Below are positions 1 through 9,788 of a stretch of DNA of 64,000 bases, one piece after another. The notes under the pieces are model-generated. The model searched no databases. It was not told where the DNA came from and was given only the letters and a program-made list of their open reading frames with translations. A program made the translations under genes and the position numbers. The stretch spans positions 14,112 to 78,111 of the forward strand of contig JAVBLQ010000007.1 of NCBI GenBank assembly GCA_031553435.1. The letters are read 5' to 3'. This stretch comes from JAVBLQ01 sp031553435. GTDB taxonomy: Bacteria > Bacteroidota > Bacteroidia > Bacteroidales > Azobacteroidaceae. Position 1 is the first letter of the stretch. Each line of letters starts with the position of its first letter.

Positions 1-577
1 ACAAGATTTATATGCTGCTTCCATTAATCGTGTTACCAATCGTTTAAAAGGACAGGATCTGACAGCTTTTGTTACATCTGCCTCTAATCAATGTGAACGT
101 TATGACTGGTCTCTGGCTCAACAAAAAATCATACAATATTTTGTGGAAAAACATCCGAATGAACAGATAAAAGAAGGTAATTTGCAACAAGCTATTTATG
201 CATACCAAATGTTGAAAGGCGGAAAAGTCCCTCCGGTAGTAGGATTATCAGATGTTCGTTCTTCTCTCATTATATTTTATGAATCAGGATGCAGTAATTG
301 TGAAAGAGAATTGGAAGAGTTAAAGAAATATGTTGATCAAATACAGAAAAAAGGAATCAAAGTAGTCTCTGTTTCTGCAGATCATGATCAGAATGTGTAT
401 GAATACCATTCCAAATCATTCCCATGGAAAGATAAACTTTGTGATTTCAAAGGTTTCGAAGGCGTAAACTTTAAAAATTATGGAGTTATTGCCACTCCTA
501 CCTATATTCTTGTGAGTAAAGACGGTAAGATTGTCGGAAAATATGCACGACTTGTAGATACAGAATTATTGAAATAA
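1..577 (+). CDS. Thioredoxin-like thiol-disulfide oxidoreductase, 5' end outside window
   Basis: The reading frame is open from base 2, so the gene begins left of the window and an internal ATG at 143 should not be taken as the start. The visible C-terminal half has a thioredoxin-type fold signature: a CSNC redox pair at about 290-305 preceded by a strand-forming FYESG stretch, and later a TPTYILVSKDGKIVGKY segment with the cis-proline (Thr-Pro) typical of TlpA/AhpC-TSA proteins. Bacteroidales encode many such secreted reductases with an N-terminal helical DUF domain. The visible N-terminal part is helical and would fit that, but the signal peptide cannot be seen. The substrate is unknown. 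Confidence 0.75.
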   Translation, partial: QDLYAASINRVTNRLKGQDLTAFVTSASNQCERYDWSLAQQKIIQYFVEKHPNEQIKEGNLQQAIYAYQMLKGGKVPPVVGLSDVRSSLIIFYESGCSNCERELEELKKYVDQIQKKGIKVVSVSADHDQNVYEYHSKSFPWKDKLCDFKGFEGVNFKNYGVIATPTYILVSKDGKIVGKYARLVDTELLK

Positions 578-581
578 AAGT

Positions 582-653
582 AAAACTTTTCACATTTTTA
601 ATTGTTTATTAGATAATATGAAAATTGTCTAACAAAAAAGTGTGAAAAGTTTT
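582..653. repeat. 13-bp perfect inverted repeat abutting a start codon
   Basis: AAAACTTTTCACA (582-594) is exactly complementary to TGTGAAAAGTTTT (641-653), with a 46-nt spacer. The right arm ends 3 nt before the ATG at 657, so the element lies between the thioredoxin-like gene and the outer-membrane gene. It could end upstream transcription, act as an operator, or hold the start in a hairpin. Confidence 0.6.
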
Positions 654-656
654 CAA

Positions 657-1829
657 ATGAAAAAATTACTTAAATTTTGCATTTTTGGTGTTTTATTTAT
701 AACATACACTTCCTTATTTGCTCAGGATCAGGAGAGAAGACACATAAGTTTCAGAGATAGCCTGGATAATTGTTTCGACCTGAGTGATTTTGTCATCCAT
801 AAGAAAGGATTTGTCCCTATGCCAATCATCATTACAGAACCTGCATTAGGAGGTTTTGGAGGAGGATTGGCTCCTGTTTTTATACAACCCAATAAACCGA
901 AGATTATCGACGGAAAAGTTTATCCAATGTCTCCGAATATAACTGCGGCATTCGGAGGATATACATTGAATGACTCATGGGCCGTAGGGGTTGCCAGGAC
1001 AGCTTATATTCCTAAATGGGATTTGAGGTATGCCATCGGAGGAGCCTATGCAAGTATAAATATGGATTATTATTTTACACTTGATAAACAAAATCGGGAT
1101 GTTAAAACTGAATTTAATATAAAAACAATGCCCGTATTTGTTGCGCTTACCAAACAATTAAGAGATCCTCGCTTTTCAATCGGTTTGAATTATGTATTTA
1201 CACATTCCGAACTTGAAGTAGAGAACGATTATGATAATCCTATCATTAATAAAATCGATTCAATTGTAGAAAATTCATTGACCGGTAATATCGGATTGCT
1301 TGGAGTTAAGTTTGCCTTCGATAACAGAGATAATATTTTTACCCCTAACAAAGGTATAAAAGCTTATTTATCGGCAAACTGGAGTAACCCAGTTGTTGGT
1401 AGCGATTATAAATACGGACAATTTGAAGGGGCCTTCTATTATTATTTTCCTTTATTACATAATCTGATAACAGGAACCCGGTTTGACATGCAACAAGTAG
1501 TTGGTAATCAGCCTTTTTATATAAAACCATTTATTGATATGAGAGGAATTCCAACTGCGCGTTATCAAGGAAAAACAACTATGCTGGCAGAACTTGAAGA
1601 ACGTTGGGATTTTACCCACCGTTGGAGTTTGGTCTTTTTTGGAGGAACCGGAAAAGCTTTCGATAAATATGATGAGTTCGGAAGCGCCGACTGGGCCTGG
1701 AGTTACGGAGGAGGTTTCAGGTATCTCATGGCGCGTAAGCTAAACCTCCGGATGGGCATTGATTTTGCCATGGGACCCGAAGGTTTTGCTTACTACCTTG
1801 TTTTTGGAACCAGTTGGTTAAGACAATAA
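657..1829 (+). CDS. BamA/TamA-like outer-membrane beta-barrel protein (no POTRA domains)
   Basis: The 390-residue product begins with a signal peptide (MKKLLKFCIFGVLFITYTSLFAQ), which favours the ATG at 657 over the in-frame GTG at 642. The rest is rich in alternating amphipathic strands and carries the surface-antigen-type signature FDNRDNIFTPNKG at about residue 225, followed by strand segments ending in an aromatic C-terminus (FGTSWLRQ). Length and pattern match the C-terminal barrel of the Omp85/bacterial surface antigen family without periplasmic POTRA repeats. Small proteins of this kind are common in Bacteroidota and their role is mostly unknown. The gene is tail-to-tail with the WG-repeat gene, only 7 bp away. 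Confidence 0.75.
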   Translation: MKKLLKFCIFGVLFITYTSLFAQDQERRHISFRDSLDNCFDLSDFVIHKKGFVPMPIIITEPALGGFGGGLAPVFIQPNKPKIIDGKVYPMSPNITAAFGGYTLNDSWAVGVARTAYIPKWDLRYAIGGAYASINMDYYFTLDKQNRDVKTEFNIKTMPVFVALTKQLRDPRFSIGLNYVFTHSELEVENDYDNPIINKIDSIVENSLTGNIGLLGVKFAFDNRDNIFTPNKGIKAYLSANWSNPVVGSDYKYGQFEGAFYYYFPLLHNLITGTRFDMQQVVGNQPFYIKPFIDMRGIPTARYQGKTTMLAELEERWDFTHRWSLVFFGGTGKAFDKYDEFGSADWAWSYGGGFRYLMARKLNLRMGIDFAMGPEGFAYYLVFGTSWLRQ

Positions 1830-1836
1830 TTTTAGT

Positions 1837-2955
1837 TTAAAATATGCCAATATCGTGATACTTAGGTTGAACCACCAGGACCCCGTCTTTATTTAAGATT
1901 CCCTGGAAGGTACCTTTATATATTTTATAGCAATTATCTTTTGCCTTTTCTATAGCATTATATAGGGGGGCCGTTAATTCAATCCCTTCATTACTCAACA
2001 TTCCCCATAAACCTTGGTGAAGAATGAAAGCGCGGCCTCCATCAAACTTATCTATATAATCGTAAGTAGGAGCTACTAATTGTTTTCCGTTTTTATTAAG
2101 TATTCCATATAATCCGTCAAGTCTGACGATGAACACATTGTTGTCGCAATCGCCTACATAGTCGTAAGTTGGGTCGAACATAACAACACCTTCACCATTT
2201 GTTAATCCCACTTTACCATTCAAAAAGGTTTTAAATCCATCTTTACATTCAAAAATAGCTTCATATTTTGGAGGCACAGTTTCATTACCGTGTTCGTTCA
2301 AAATTCCCCATTTCCCATTTTGTAATACAAAGAAGGCAGAATTCCCTTTAGAAAGCAACCCGGTTGAAAGTACTCCGGATGATTTGATCCTGTTTATTTT
2401 TTGATATTTTGGAGCTACTATTTCCGCACCTTTATCATCAATCAATCCGCTGAGTGAGTCATTACATACAATAGCAATGCCTTTTTGAAAACCATATATC
2501 AAACCATATTTCGGGGCGACAATGATTTTTCCTTTGTCGGAAATCAAACCTATTTTTCCGTTTTTATAGATCTGGGCTTTTCCGTCGTCAAATTTTCCTA
2601 TGTAGTCGAACTGAGGTTCACATAATACGATGTCTTTGTCGTCTTTAAGTCCCCATTTATTGTTTTCAGTATAAGGACGTACTTTCCCTTTATCCATGTT
2701 TGCGGGAGTATAAGGCATTTTTTGTCCCTCTTTAGTTAATCCGAAAACCTCATTACCTTTAACTACAGTCGTGGTATTTTTGTTGTAATCACTAATCATA
2801 TCATATTGGGCAGGTACAACTTCAACTCCGTTTTTGTTAATAACTCCGAATTGTCCGTTGATATAAACCCGTGCCCAAGGATTCTGATCCTTTTGAGCAT
2901 GCATGAAAGTACAGGTAAGAAGAGATGCAGATAACAATAAAATTTTAGTTTTCAT
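1837..2955 (-). CDS. Secreted WG-repeat protein
   Basis: This is a 372-residue protein with an N-terminal signal peptide (KILLLSASLLTCTFMHAQ). The mature part is made of about ten degenerate WG-type repeats, for example GQFGVINKNG, GKIGLISDKG, GKWGILNEHG, GLYGILNKNG and GLWGMLSNEG, each roughly 30-35 residues and each followed by a Pxx(K/T)Y(D/E) segment. The WG repeat family (KWG Leptospira-type) probably forms a beta-rich scaffold. No enzymatic motif is visible, so the likely place is the periplasm or cell surface and the function is unknown. It is co-directional with the upstream phosphodiesterase gene but separated by a hairpin. Confidence 0.8.
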   Translation of the reverse strand: MKTKILLLSASLLTCTFMHAQKDQNPWARVYINGQFGVINKNGVEVVPAQYDMISDYNKNTTTVVKGNEVFGLTKEGQKMPYTPANMDKGKVRPYTENNKWGLKDDKDIVLCEPQFDYIGKFDDGKAQIYKNGKIGLISDKGKIIVAPKYGLIYGFQKGIAIVCNDSLSGLIDDKGAEIVAPKYQKINRIKSSGVLSTGLLSKGNSAFFVLQNGKWGILNEHGNETVPPKYEAIFECKDGFKTFLNGKVGLTNGEGVVMFDPTYDYVGDCDNNVFIVRLDGLYGILNKNGKQLVAPTYDYIDKFDGGRAFILHQGLWGMLSNEGIELTAPLYNAIEKAKDNCYKIYKGTFQGILNKDGVLVVQPKYHDIGIF

Positions 2956-2958
2956 AAA

Positions 2959-2990
2959 TGTTACATTTGATTATTTTTTAAAATGTAACA
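2959..2990 (-). terminator. Hairpin between the phosphodiesterase and WG-repeat genes
   Basis: TGTTACATTT (2959-2968) pairs perfectly with AAATGTAACA (2981-2990) across a 12-nt loop. It sits between the pgpH-like stop codon and the start of the next co-directional gene, so it is a plausible terminator or part of the downstream control region. Confidence 0.5.
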
Positions 2991-3004
2991 AAAACAGTGC
3001 CAAT

Positions 3005-5071
3005 CTATGTTTTTAAATCAGGATAAGCGATTCGAGTATGGTACATTATTTTCAATTTTTCGTTGAAAACCGTTTTGGCATCTTCAATATCCCGGAAAGT
3101 AAGAGGAGTATTTTTCAATAATCCTTCATTGATTTGATAGTTAATCATTTTTTCAACCAGTTCGGATAGTGATTGTTCTGTATATTCTTTCAAACTTCGT
3201 GAGGCGGCTTCTACAGAGTCGGCCATCATTAAAATAGCGGTTTCTTTAGAAAATGGATTGGGTCCGGGGTAAGTAAATAATTCTTCGTTGATTTCTTTGT
3301 CCGGATAAGCATTTTTGAAAGAATTATAGAAATATTTGGCTTTTCCCCTTCCATGATGGGTTTGAATAAAATCAATTATTTGTTGGGGGAGATTGTATTT
3401 TTGAGCGATTTTTACACCTTCATTTACGTGACTGATAATAATTTTAGCGCTGTCTTCAAAAGTTAATTGACTGTGAGGATTGTAATTTTCAGACATATTT
3501 TCCGTATAAAAACCGGGATTAGACATCTTACCAATATCATGATATAAAGCTCCTGTCCTGACAAGTTGAATATTGGCTCCGATTTTGGATGCTGCTGCGG
3601 TGGCTAAAATAGATACTTGCAATGAATGTTGAAAACTTCCCGGACAAGTTTCTGAGAATTTCCTTAAAAGCGGTGTATTTGTATTGGACATTTCAACCAA
3701 ACTAACCCCTGAAGTATATCCGAATAATTTTTCTATCAGGTAAACGAAAGTATAGGTGAACATCAGGAAAATAAAATTAATACCGAAATACAGGAACATT
3801 TTCCAATTGATTTTAGCAATACTTCCTTCCTGTATTAATGTTAAACTGACATATATGAGTATGTATGAGATTAATACAAAGAAAGAACTACGGATTAATT
3901 GTGATCGTTCCGTTAAATTACTAAGGCTGAAAATAGCAGTCATTCCTGCAATAATCTGTAGAATAATAAACTCAGAAGGGAATGGAACTGCCATTGAACA
4001 AGCCAAAATCGTTACAATGTGAGCAAACAAAGCTGTCCTTGTGTCGAAAAAGGTACAGATAACGATTGGAATAATTACATAAGGTATGATATAGACATTG
4101 AATAGGCTATAATTAACGGTGATCTCTGTCAGTAAAGTGAATATTAAAATCAAAGAAAGGATGAAAAAAACATCTTTCTTTTTGTGATAAATTTTGGGTC
4201 TTAAAAGGTAAAGGTATAAGAAGAAACAAAATAATATTCCGGTGATTAAAACAATAACTCCTGAAATAGTCCAGTTTTGACGTTGATTGGAACCGGATCT
4301 TGTTTCGGTAATAATTTTTAATGAATTAAGAATATTGAATGTTTTATTATCGATAATTATACCTCTGTCCACAATTCTTTCTCCGGCTTGTACCAAACCT
4401 GTAGCGAGAGATACTTGTTGAAGTGTTTCGTTTTTAACCTTTTCAGAAATATCATGATCATAAATAATATTTTCTTCGATATAATTATTGATATTGCATG
4501 CAATTATTTTTTCCTTTTCCAAGTCAGGAGGAATATTGTTAATGATATAATTATAGGCTGATTGTACAGTATAAATTTGATCAACAGATTGTTTGGAAAA
4601 AATGTTATTCGCATTGTTATTATTTGACGAACCTTTACTTTCAGTCATCAACATCAGAGAATTATAATCGTTTTTCTCCAACATTTGTTTGTCGGAGTTG
4701 CTTATAACTCCTTTTGAATATATTTGATTAAGTGATTTTTCGATGTAGCGTGCATATTCGGATGCAACGGTTTCATGTAAGTTTTTTTGATAATCGCTAT
4801 TAAACTTTTGAAGCTCTTCCTTTTGTATATTCTTTTTTAACTGAAAATAGGGACGAAAAGATTGTAGTACACTGTCTTGTTCTCTTTTTACTTCTGATTC
4901 ACTTTTATATATGGGAAAATCAAATGGTGCGGTCAATAAACCATATTTCCAGGGTTTTCCTTCGGCATAAGAATATCTGAATTTACCTTCTCTCGGGTAA
5001 AAATATGATATTAACAACGCTGCCAGAAGAAAATAAACAGGAATAGATATTTTAACTTTTTTTAAATTCAC
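3005..5071 (-). CDS. 7TM-HD membrane phosphohydrolase, PgpH-type c-di-AMP phosphodiesterase
   Basis: The 688-residue product follows the 7TMR-HD architecture. It has one N-terminal membrane helix (about residues 8-25), a large extracytoplasmic helical region (about 30-265), seven closely spaced membrane helices (about 268-455) and a cytoplasmic HD domain. The HD domain carries GALYHDIGKM, with the metal-binding His-Asp, near residue 510, and further metal ligands in SHVNEG and THHGRG. In characterised family members (PgpH) this HD domain cleaves cyclic di-AMP. That activity is inferred from the family. The gene is divergent from gltX with only about 80 bp between them. Confidence 0.85.
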   Translation of the reverse strand: MNLKKVKISIPVYFLLAALLISYFYPREGKFRYSYAEGKPWKYGLLTAPFDFPIYKSESEVKREQDSVLQSFRPYFQLKKNIQKEELQKFNSDYQKNLHETVASEYARYIEKSLNQIYSKGVISNSDKQMLEKNDYNSLMLMTESKGSSNNNNANNIFSKQSVDQIYTVQSAYNYIINNIPPDLEKEKIIACNINNYIEENIIYDHDISEKVKNETLQQVSLATGLVQAGERIVDRGIIIDNKTFNILNSLKIITETRSGSNQRQNWTISGVIVLITGILFCFFLYLYLLRPKIYHKKKDVFFILSLILIFTLLTEITVNYSLFNVYIIPYVIIPIVICTFFDTRTALFAHIVTILACSMAVPFPSEFIILQIIAGMTAIFSLSNLTERSQLIRSSFFVLISYILIYVSLTLIQEGSIAKINWKMFLYFGINFIFLMFTYTFVYLIEKLFGYTSGVSLVEMSNTNTPLLRKFSETCPGSFQHSLQVSILATAAASKIGANIQLVRTGALYHDIGKMSNPGFYTENMSENYNPHSQLTFEDSAKIIISHVNEGVKIAQKYNLPQQIIDFIQTHHGRGKAKYFYNSFKNAYPDKEINEELFTYPGPNPFSKETAILMMADSVEAASRSLKEYTEQSLSELVEKMINYQINEGLLKNTPLTFRDIEDAKTVFNEKLKIMYHTRIAYPDLKT

Positions 5072-5123
5072 TTCGTTTTTTCAATTTTTGCCGAAATATA
5101 CTAAAAAAACAAGATATAATCTC

Positions 5124-5131
5124 TATTTTTG
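5124..5131 (+). promoter_or_regulatory. Probable -7 box of the gltX promoter
   Basis: TATTTTTG matches the Bacteroidota -7 consensus TAnnTTTG and lies 21 nt upstream of the gltX ATG. No clear -33 TTTG is visible at the usual spacing. Confidence 0.5.
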
Positions 5132-5152
5132 TGCAAAATTAAGAGTTGAGAA

Positions 5153-6670
5153 ATGTCAGATAAAAAAAATCGAGTGCGTTTTGCACCTAGCCCAACAGGT
5201 CCTTTACACATTGGAGGAGTTCGTACAGCTTTGTATAACTATTTGTTTGCCAAACAACAAGGTGGTAAATTAATTTTAAGGATAGAAGATACTGATTCAC
5301 AGCGTTTTGTTGAAGGGTCGGAAGAATATATCACAGAATCTTTCAAGTGGTTAGGTATCGAATTCGACGAAAGTCCTGAAAAAGGAGGACCTAAAGCTCC
5401 TTATCGTCAATCGGAAAGAAAGGATATTTACAGAAAATATGTAGATATTTTGTTGGAAAAAAACCTGGCATATTTAGCATTCGATACTCCGGCCGAATTG
5501 GAGTCGAAAAGAGAACAAAATCCTAATTTTCAGTATGATGCATCTACCCGGATGCAAATGAAAAATAGCCTGACTTTGTCTGAAAAAGAAGTTTCGGATT
5601 GGGTCGGATCAGGTTTTCCTTATGTAGTAAGGATTAAGATTGAGCCGGATAATAATATCATTGTCAATGATTTAATCAGGGGAAAAGTGTCTGTTAATTC
5701 GTCGGTATTGGATGATAAAGTACTCTTCAAATCTGCCGATGGTTTGCCTACTTATCATTTAGCCAATATTGTGGATGATCATTTGATGGAAATCAGTCAT
5801 GTGATCAGGGGTGAAGAATGGTTGCCTTCGGCGCCACTGCATGTATTGCTTTATCGTTATTTCGGATGGGAAGATACGATGCCTCAGTTTGTGCATCTTC
5901 CGTTGCTATTAAAACCGGATGGAAACGGTAAACTGAGTAAACGTGATGGAGACCGTCTTGGATTTCCTGTTTTTCCTTTGGAATGGAAAGATCCTAAAAC
6001 GGGAGATATTTCTTCGGGTTACAGGGAAGCGGGTTATTTGCCGGAGGCCATAATCAATTTCCTCGCTCTTTTGGGCTGGAATCCAGGGAACGATCAGGAG
6101 ATTTTTTCTATGGAAGAATTGATTTCACTTTTCTCTTTCGAAAGATGTAGCAAAAGTGGTGCTAAATTTGATTTTGAAAAAGGTAAATGGTTCAATCATA
6201 AATATATACAAATAAAAACGAATCAGGAAATAGTATCACTTTTCATGCCATTACTGGCAGAAAGAAATATTCATGCCGATATTGCTTATGTAGAAAAAGT
6301 GGTCGCTTTGGTAAAGGAAAGAGTTTCTTTTGTTAAAGAACTTTGGGATCAATCCTCATTCTTTTTCATTGCTCCTGAAAGTTATGATGAAAAAACAGTA
6401 AAAAAACGTTGGAAAGAAGATTCTCCGCAACAAATGTCTGAGTTGATCGAAGTATTGTCTAAAATAGAAAAGTTTTCAGCAGAAAATACGGAAGAAATTG
6501 TCAAAAACTGGATCGAGTCCAAACAATACCATTTGGGAAATGTGATGAATGCTTTCCGTTTGACAATCGTCGGAGAATCCAAAGGACCTCACATGTTTGA
6601 TATCATAGCTTTATTGGGAAAAGAAGAAACTGTTAGCCGTATTCAAAAGGCTATCACATTAATTGTTTGA
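5153..6670 (+). CDS. gltX: Glutamyl-tRNA synthetase
   Basis: A 505-residue class I aminoacyl-tRNA synthetase that charges tRNA-Glu. The N-terminus has [13 protein letters not shown] with the HIGH-type motif at residues 19-22. The KMSKS-type loop appears as GKLSKRDG near residue 262. RIEDTD and the [10 protein letters not shown] stretch are also typical of bacterial GluRS. The length is usual for the family. The start after the TAnnTTTG box gives [16 protein letters not shown], and longer alternatives would run into the promoter. The next gene, waaA, starts 13 nt downstream and is probably co-transcribed. Confidence 0.97.
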   Translation: MSDKKNRVRFAPSPTGPLHIGGVRTALYNYLFAKQQGGKLILRIEDTDSQRFVEGSEEYITESFKWLGIEFDESPEKGGPKAPYRQSERKDIYRKYVDILLEKNLAYLAFDTPAELESKREQNPNFQYDASTRMQMKNSLTLSEKEVSDWVGSGFPYVVRIKIEPDNNIIVNDLIRGKVSVNSSVLDDKVLFKSADGLPTYHLANIVDDHLMEISHVIRGEEWLPSAPLHVLLYRYFGWEDTMPQFVHLPLLLKPDGNGKLSKRDGDRLGFPVFPLEWKDPKTGDISSGYREAGYLPEAIINFLALLGWNPGNDQEIFSMEELISLFSFERCSKSGAKFDFEKGKWFNHKYIQIKTNQEIVSLFMPLLAERNIHADIAYVEKVVALVKERVSFVKELWDQSSFFFIAPESYDEKTVKKRWKEDSPQQMSELIEVLSKIEKFSAENTEEIVKNWIESKQYHLGNVMNAFRLTIVGESKGPHMFDIIALLGKEETVSRIQKAITLIV

Positions 6671-6683
6671 TAAAAAGGCTTGT

Positions 6684-7919
6684 ATGTATAATATTGCAAT
6701 TGCAATCTATGCTTTTTTCGTTCGTTTGATTTCTCCTTTCCACAAGAAAGCCAAATTGATGATACAAGGACAGAAGCAGACTTTTGATATTCTTCGTCAA
6801 AAAATGGAATCCGGTCAGAAATACATTTGGTTCCATGCTTCTTCTCTGGGAGAATTTGAACAAGGCAGACCTATGATGGAAAGGATTAAACGTGATCATC
6901 CGGAATATAAAATTCTGCTTACCTTTTTTTCACCATCCGGATATGAAATCCGGAAAAACTATCCTCATGCGGATGTTGTTTGTTATTTGCCGTTTGATAC
7001 ACCCGGCAATGCGAAACAGTTTCTTAAAATTGCTCATCCTTTTATTGCCATTTTTATCAAATATGAGTTTTGGATGAATTATCTGACTCAACTCAAAAAA
7101 CGGGGAATACCAACTTATATTATTTCATCGGTTTTTCGTCCGGATCAGATATTTTTTAAACCCTATGCCAGTAACTACAAACATGTATTGACTGCTTTTG
7201 ATATCTTTTTTGTTCAGGACGAATCTTCGAAAAATTTGTTGAATAATCATGAATTCAAAAATGTGATTGTTTCCGGAGATACTCGTTTTGACAGGGTAGG
7301 GGAGGTTTATAATCAAGCTAAATCAATTCCGTTGATTGAATCTTTTTGTAAAGATAAAAGTGGGAAAAATGGATTTACTTTGATTGCCGGAAGTTCCTGG
7401 GAAAAAGATGAAGACATTTTCATTCCGTTTTTTAATGAAAATCTGGGAGTAAAATTGATCATTGCTCCACATGAAATTCATCAGGAACATTTGGATTCTA
7501 TTATCTCCAAATTATCCCGCCCCTTCACATTATTTTCACAAGCTACAGAAGATAATATCAAGGATGTTGATTGTGTTATCATTGATTCATTCGGTTTACT
7601 TTCATCTGTTTACCGGTATGGAAATGTTGCTTATATTGGAGGCGGTTTTGGAGTAGGAATACATAATATTCTGGAAGCTGCAGTTTATGGAATTCCGGTT
7701 GTTTTTGGTCCTAATTATCATAAATTTATAGAAGCCAAAGAATTAATCAAAGTTGAAGGTGGATTTTCTATCAAAAATAAAGAAGAATTTACAACTTTGA
7801 TGAATAAATTTATGTCGGATAAAGATGCCTTGACTTCAACAGGAAAGAAGGCCGGAGATTTTGTTCAGCGAAATATTGGGACGACGGATAGGATATTGAA
7901 GGAAATCGGATTGGAATAA
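6684..7919 (+). CDS. waaA: 3-deoxy-D-manno-octulosonic acid (Kdo) transferase
   Basis: This 411-residue glycosyltransferase adds Kdo to lipid A precursors at the inner membrane. The N-terminus MYNIAIAIYAFFVRLISPF is a short membrane anchor. It is followed by WFHASSLGEFEQGRP, the glycosyltransferase N-domain signature with the catalytic Glu, and by the C-terminal AAVYGIPVVFGPNYHKF motif. An in-frame TTG at 6663 would overlap gltX, but the ATG at 6684 gives the normal WaaA N-terminus. The gene sits just downstream of gltX and ends at a large intergenic hairpin facing a convergent gene. Confidence 0.93.
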   Translation: MYNIAIAIYAFFVRLISPFHKKAKLMIQGQKQTFDILRQKMESGQKYIWFHASSLGEFEQGRPMMERIKRDHPEYKILLTFFSPSGYEIRKNYPHADVVCYLPFDTPGNAKQFLKIAHPFIAIFIKYEFWMNYLTQLKKRGIPTYIISSVFRPDQIFFKPYASNYKHVLTAFDIFFVQDESSKNLLNNHEFKNVIVSGDTRFDRVGEVYNQAKSIPLIESFCKDKSGKNGFTLIAGSSWEKDEDIFIPFFNENLGVKLIIAPHEIHQEHLDSIISKLSRPFTLFSQATEDNIKDVDCVIIDSFGLLSSVYRYGNVAYIGGGFGVGIHNILEAAVYGIPVVFGPNYHKFIEAKELIKVEGGFSIKNKEEFTTLMNKFMSDKDALTSTGKKAGDFVQRNIGTTDRILKEIGLE

Positions 7920-7931
7920 GCGTTTATTTTA

Positions 7932-8006
7932 GTTACAAGTTACTGGTTACGAGTTACAAGAAAGCCTGTAGTTATTTTCCGTAACTCGTAACCAGTAACT
8001 TGTAAC
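7932..8006. repeat. Short-word hairpin, word GTTACAAGTTACTGGTTACGAGTTAC
   Basis: The left arm (7932-7957) and right arm (7981-8006) are perfectly complementary over 26 bp with a 23-nt loop. The arm itself is a degenerate tandem of GTTAC(A/T/G). It lies between the convergent waaA and DUF1508 genes, where it could end transcription from both sides. The same word recurs at 11312-11399. Confidence 0.9.
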
Positions 8007-8008
8007 AA

Positions 8009-8341
8009 CTATATTGTTAAATCCACAATCTCAGCATCCGGTGCATTCTTTTTAACAGATTCAATGCCATTATCTCTTGAATCTACAGATGCATACATTT
8101 GGCTTGATCCGATAATTTGACCGTTAGTTGCTTTCAGATTGAAATAAAATTTTCCGTTTTTAGCTTCTTTGCGTTCATATTTAGCATCGTCCGGTGCATT
8201 TTTCTTAACAGATTCTATTCCGTTATTGCATGCAGCTTTTGTGGTATATCCTTCACTTGTGAGGATAACTTGTCCGTTGGTAGCTTTCAAATTGAAATAG
8301 AACTCATCATTTTTCATTTTGGAGATTTCAAATTTACCCAT
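8009..8341 (-). CDS. DUF1508 (YegP-like) tandem-repeat protein
   Basis: This 110-residue protein consists of two copies of a roughly 50-residue module. Each holds F(Y)FNLKATNGQ(V/I)I at positions about 14 and 66, then a (T/A)SxxxxxNGIESVKKNAPD helix. This is the UPF0339/DUF1508 fold, which pairs two modules into a compact domain. The family is widespread and its function is unknown. The promoter region upstream contains no clear TAnnTTTG box. Confidence 0.88.
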   Translation of the reverse strand: MGKFEISKMKNDEFYFNLKATNGQVILTSEGYTTKAACNNGIESVKKNAPDDAKYERKEAKNGKFYFNLKATNGQIIGSSQMYASVDSRDNGIESVKKNAPDAEIVDLTI

Positions 8342-8403
8342 ATTCTTAAATTTTTAGTTTTTAATTCTTCACTCTTGAAAGAACAATAACCATACCAAAA
8401 AAT

Positions 8404-9723
8404 TTACTTTCCACTGAAATTAACTTTATCAAATAATACCGAAGGTATTCTCCATGAAGTGTTTAATTTCGGATCATTTCCTATTTCAATAATATTATTC
8501 CATAGAGTGAGTAAATTTCCTGTGATATTCATTTCATTCAGAGGCTTAACAGCTTTGCCGTTTTCAATCAGGAAGCCTTCGATTCCGAAAGAAAAATCGC
8601 CGGTAGTACTGTTGCTGTTTCCTCCGTTGAATCCGGTTATCCAGATTCCTTTTTCCAAAGATGCAAGGATCTGGTCGAAGTTTTTATCTCCAAGTTCGCA
8701 TGTAAGAATGGACGGAGATTGGACGGTTGGTTCTACATTCATTTTTCCGGCGTAATAGGTATCGATGTAATATGTTTTCAAAACACCTTTGTCGATTACG
8801 CTTCTTTTTTTAGTAGCAACACCTTCGGAATCAAACCAACGGGCTCCTCTGGCTTTAACAATATGAGGATCGTCAACAATTGTAAGTTTATCGTCAACAA
8901 TTTTTTGATCGATTTTATCAATTAAAAAAGAATTTTTTTGTTGTAAAGCGCTTCCATACAGTGCAGAAATAATGGGTGAAAACAATCTGCCGATTTGCAT
9001 GTTATCGACCAGCATGGGATATACGCCTGATTCGATTTTAGTTTGTCCTAGTTTTTGAATGGTGCGTTTCAATGCAGTTTTTCCAATGTCTTGTTTTTGA
9101 AGCGTATCCCAGAAGATGGCCGAATCATACCACCAGGAAGATGGGCGGGAGTCGTTTTCGCTTTTCATCGATGTACTGGCATCTACACTGAAATAGGTGC
9201 TGGCAGTTTCTCCTTCAAATCCGTTACTGCAAATCATATAACTGTTGACATCTCCGTCGCTGAATCCGCCGGAAACAGATATCAAACGCTCATCTGTACC
9301 ATATACTTCATCAACAGCGTTTTTGGCCAATGCAATTTTTTGATCGACGGATATGTTTTTATAATTGTTGTCAAATATCTGGAGGTCATGTCCTCCTCCT
9401 TTGTAACAACGGTCAGGATCGGGTAATTTGCGGTATTTATCCGGAGCCAGGTAGCGGGTAGATTCTATTCCGTTAAGGATGAATTTTTCCAATTCTCTTT
9501 TTTCCAATCGGTTTGTTGAGAATGAAGCATATCTTCCGTCAACAAACAGACTGATTTCCATTCTGTTTTGGGATGATTGTTCCAGTTTATCCAATTGTGT
9601 ATCTCTGTATTCGAAAGAATTTTCAGTCGAAGCATAAACCTTGATGCGGGAATCGGAACATCCGTTTTCAAGAGCAAATTTCATTGCCCATTGTGCGAGT
9701 TCTTTATATGTTTGTGAAATCAT
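8404..9723 (-). CDS. tldE: TldE/PmbA-family protease subunit
   Basis: The 439-residue product matches the PmbA/TldE half of the TldD/TldE metalloprotease. The C-terminal block has GARWFDSEGVATKKR and ILTCELGDKNFDQILASLEKG, followed by GDFSFGIEGFLIENGK. It lacks the HExxxH zinc motif, as expected for TldE, which is the non-catalytic partner. In E. coli the heterodimer processes peptides such as microcin B17. The gene lies directly downstream of tldD on the same strand. It has no signal peptide (MISQTYKELAQWAMKF), unlike its partner. Confidence 0.85.
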   Translation of the reverse strand: MISQTYKELAQWAMKFALENGCSDSRIKVYASTENSFEYRDTQLDKLEQSSQNRMEISLFVDGRYASFSTNRLEKRELEKFILNGIESTRYLAPDKYRKLPDPDRCYKGGGHDLQIFDNNYKNISVDQKIALAKNAVDEVYGTDERLISVSGGFSDGDVNSYMICSNGFEGETASTYFSVDASTSMKSENDSRPSSWWYDSAIFWDTLQKQDIGKTALKRTIQKLGQTKIESGVYPMLVDNMQIGRLFSPIISALYGSALQQKNSFLIDKIDQKIVDDKLTIVDDPHIVKARGARWFDSEGVATKKRSVIDKGVLKTYYIDTYYAGKMNVEPTVQSPSILTCELGDKNFDQILASLEKGIWITGFNGGNSNSTTGDFSFGIEGFLIENGKAVKPLNEMNITGNLLTLWNNIIEIGNDPKLNTSWRIPSVLFDKVNFSGK

Positions 9724-9788
9724 GTTTTTAGTTTTTAAAGAAGTTATAGAAGTTAGAAGAATATTTAAACTTCACCCTTCACTTTTAA

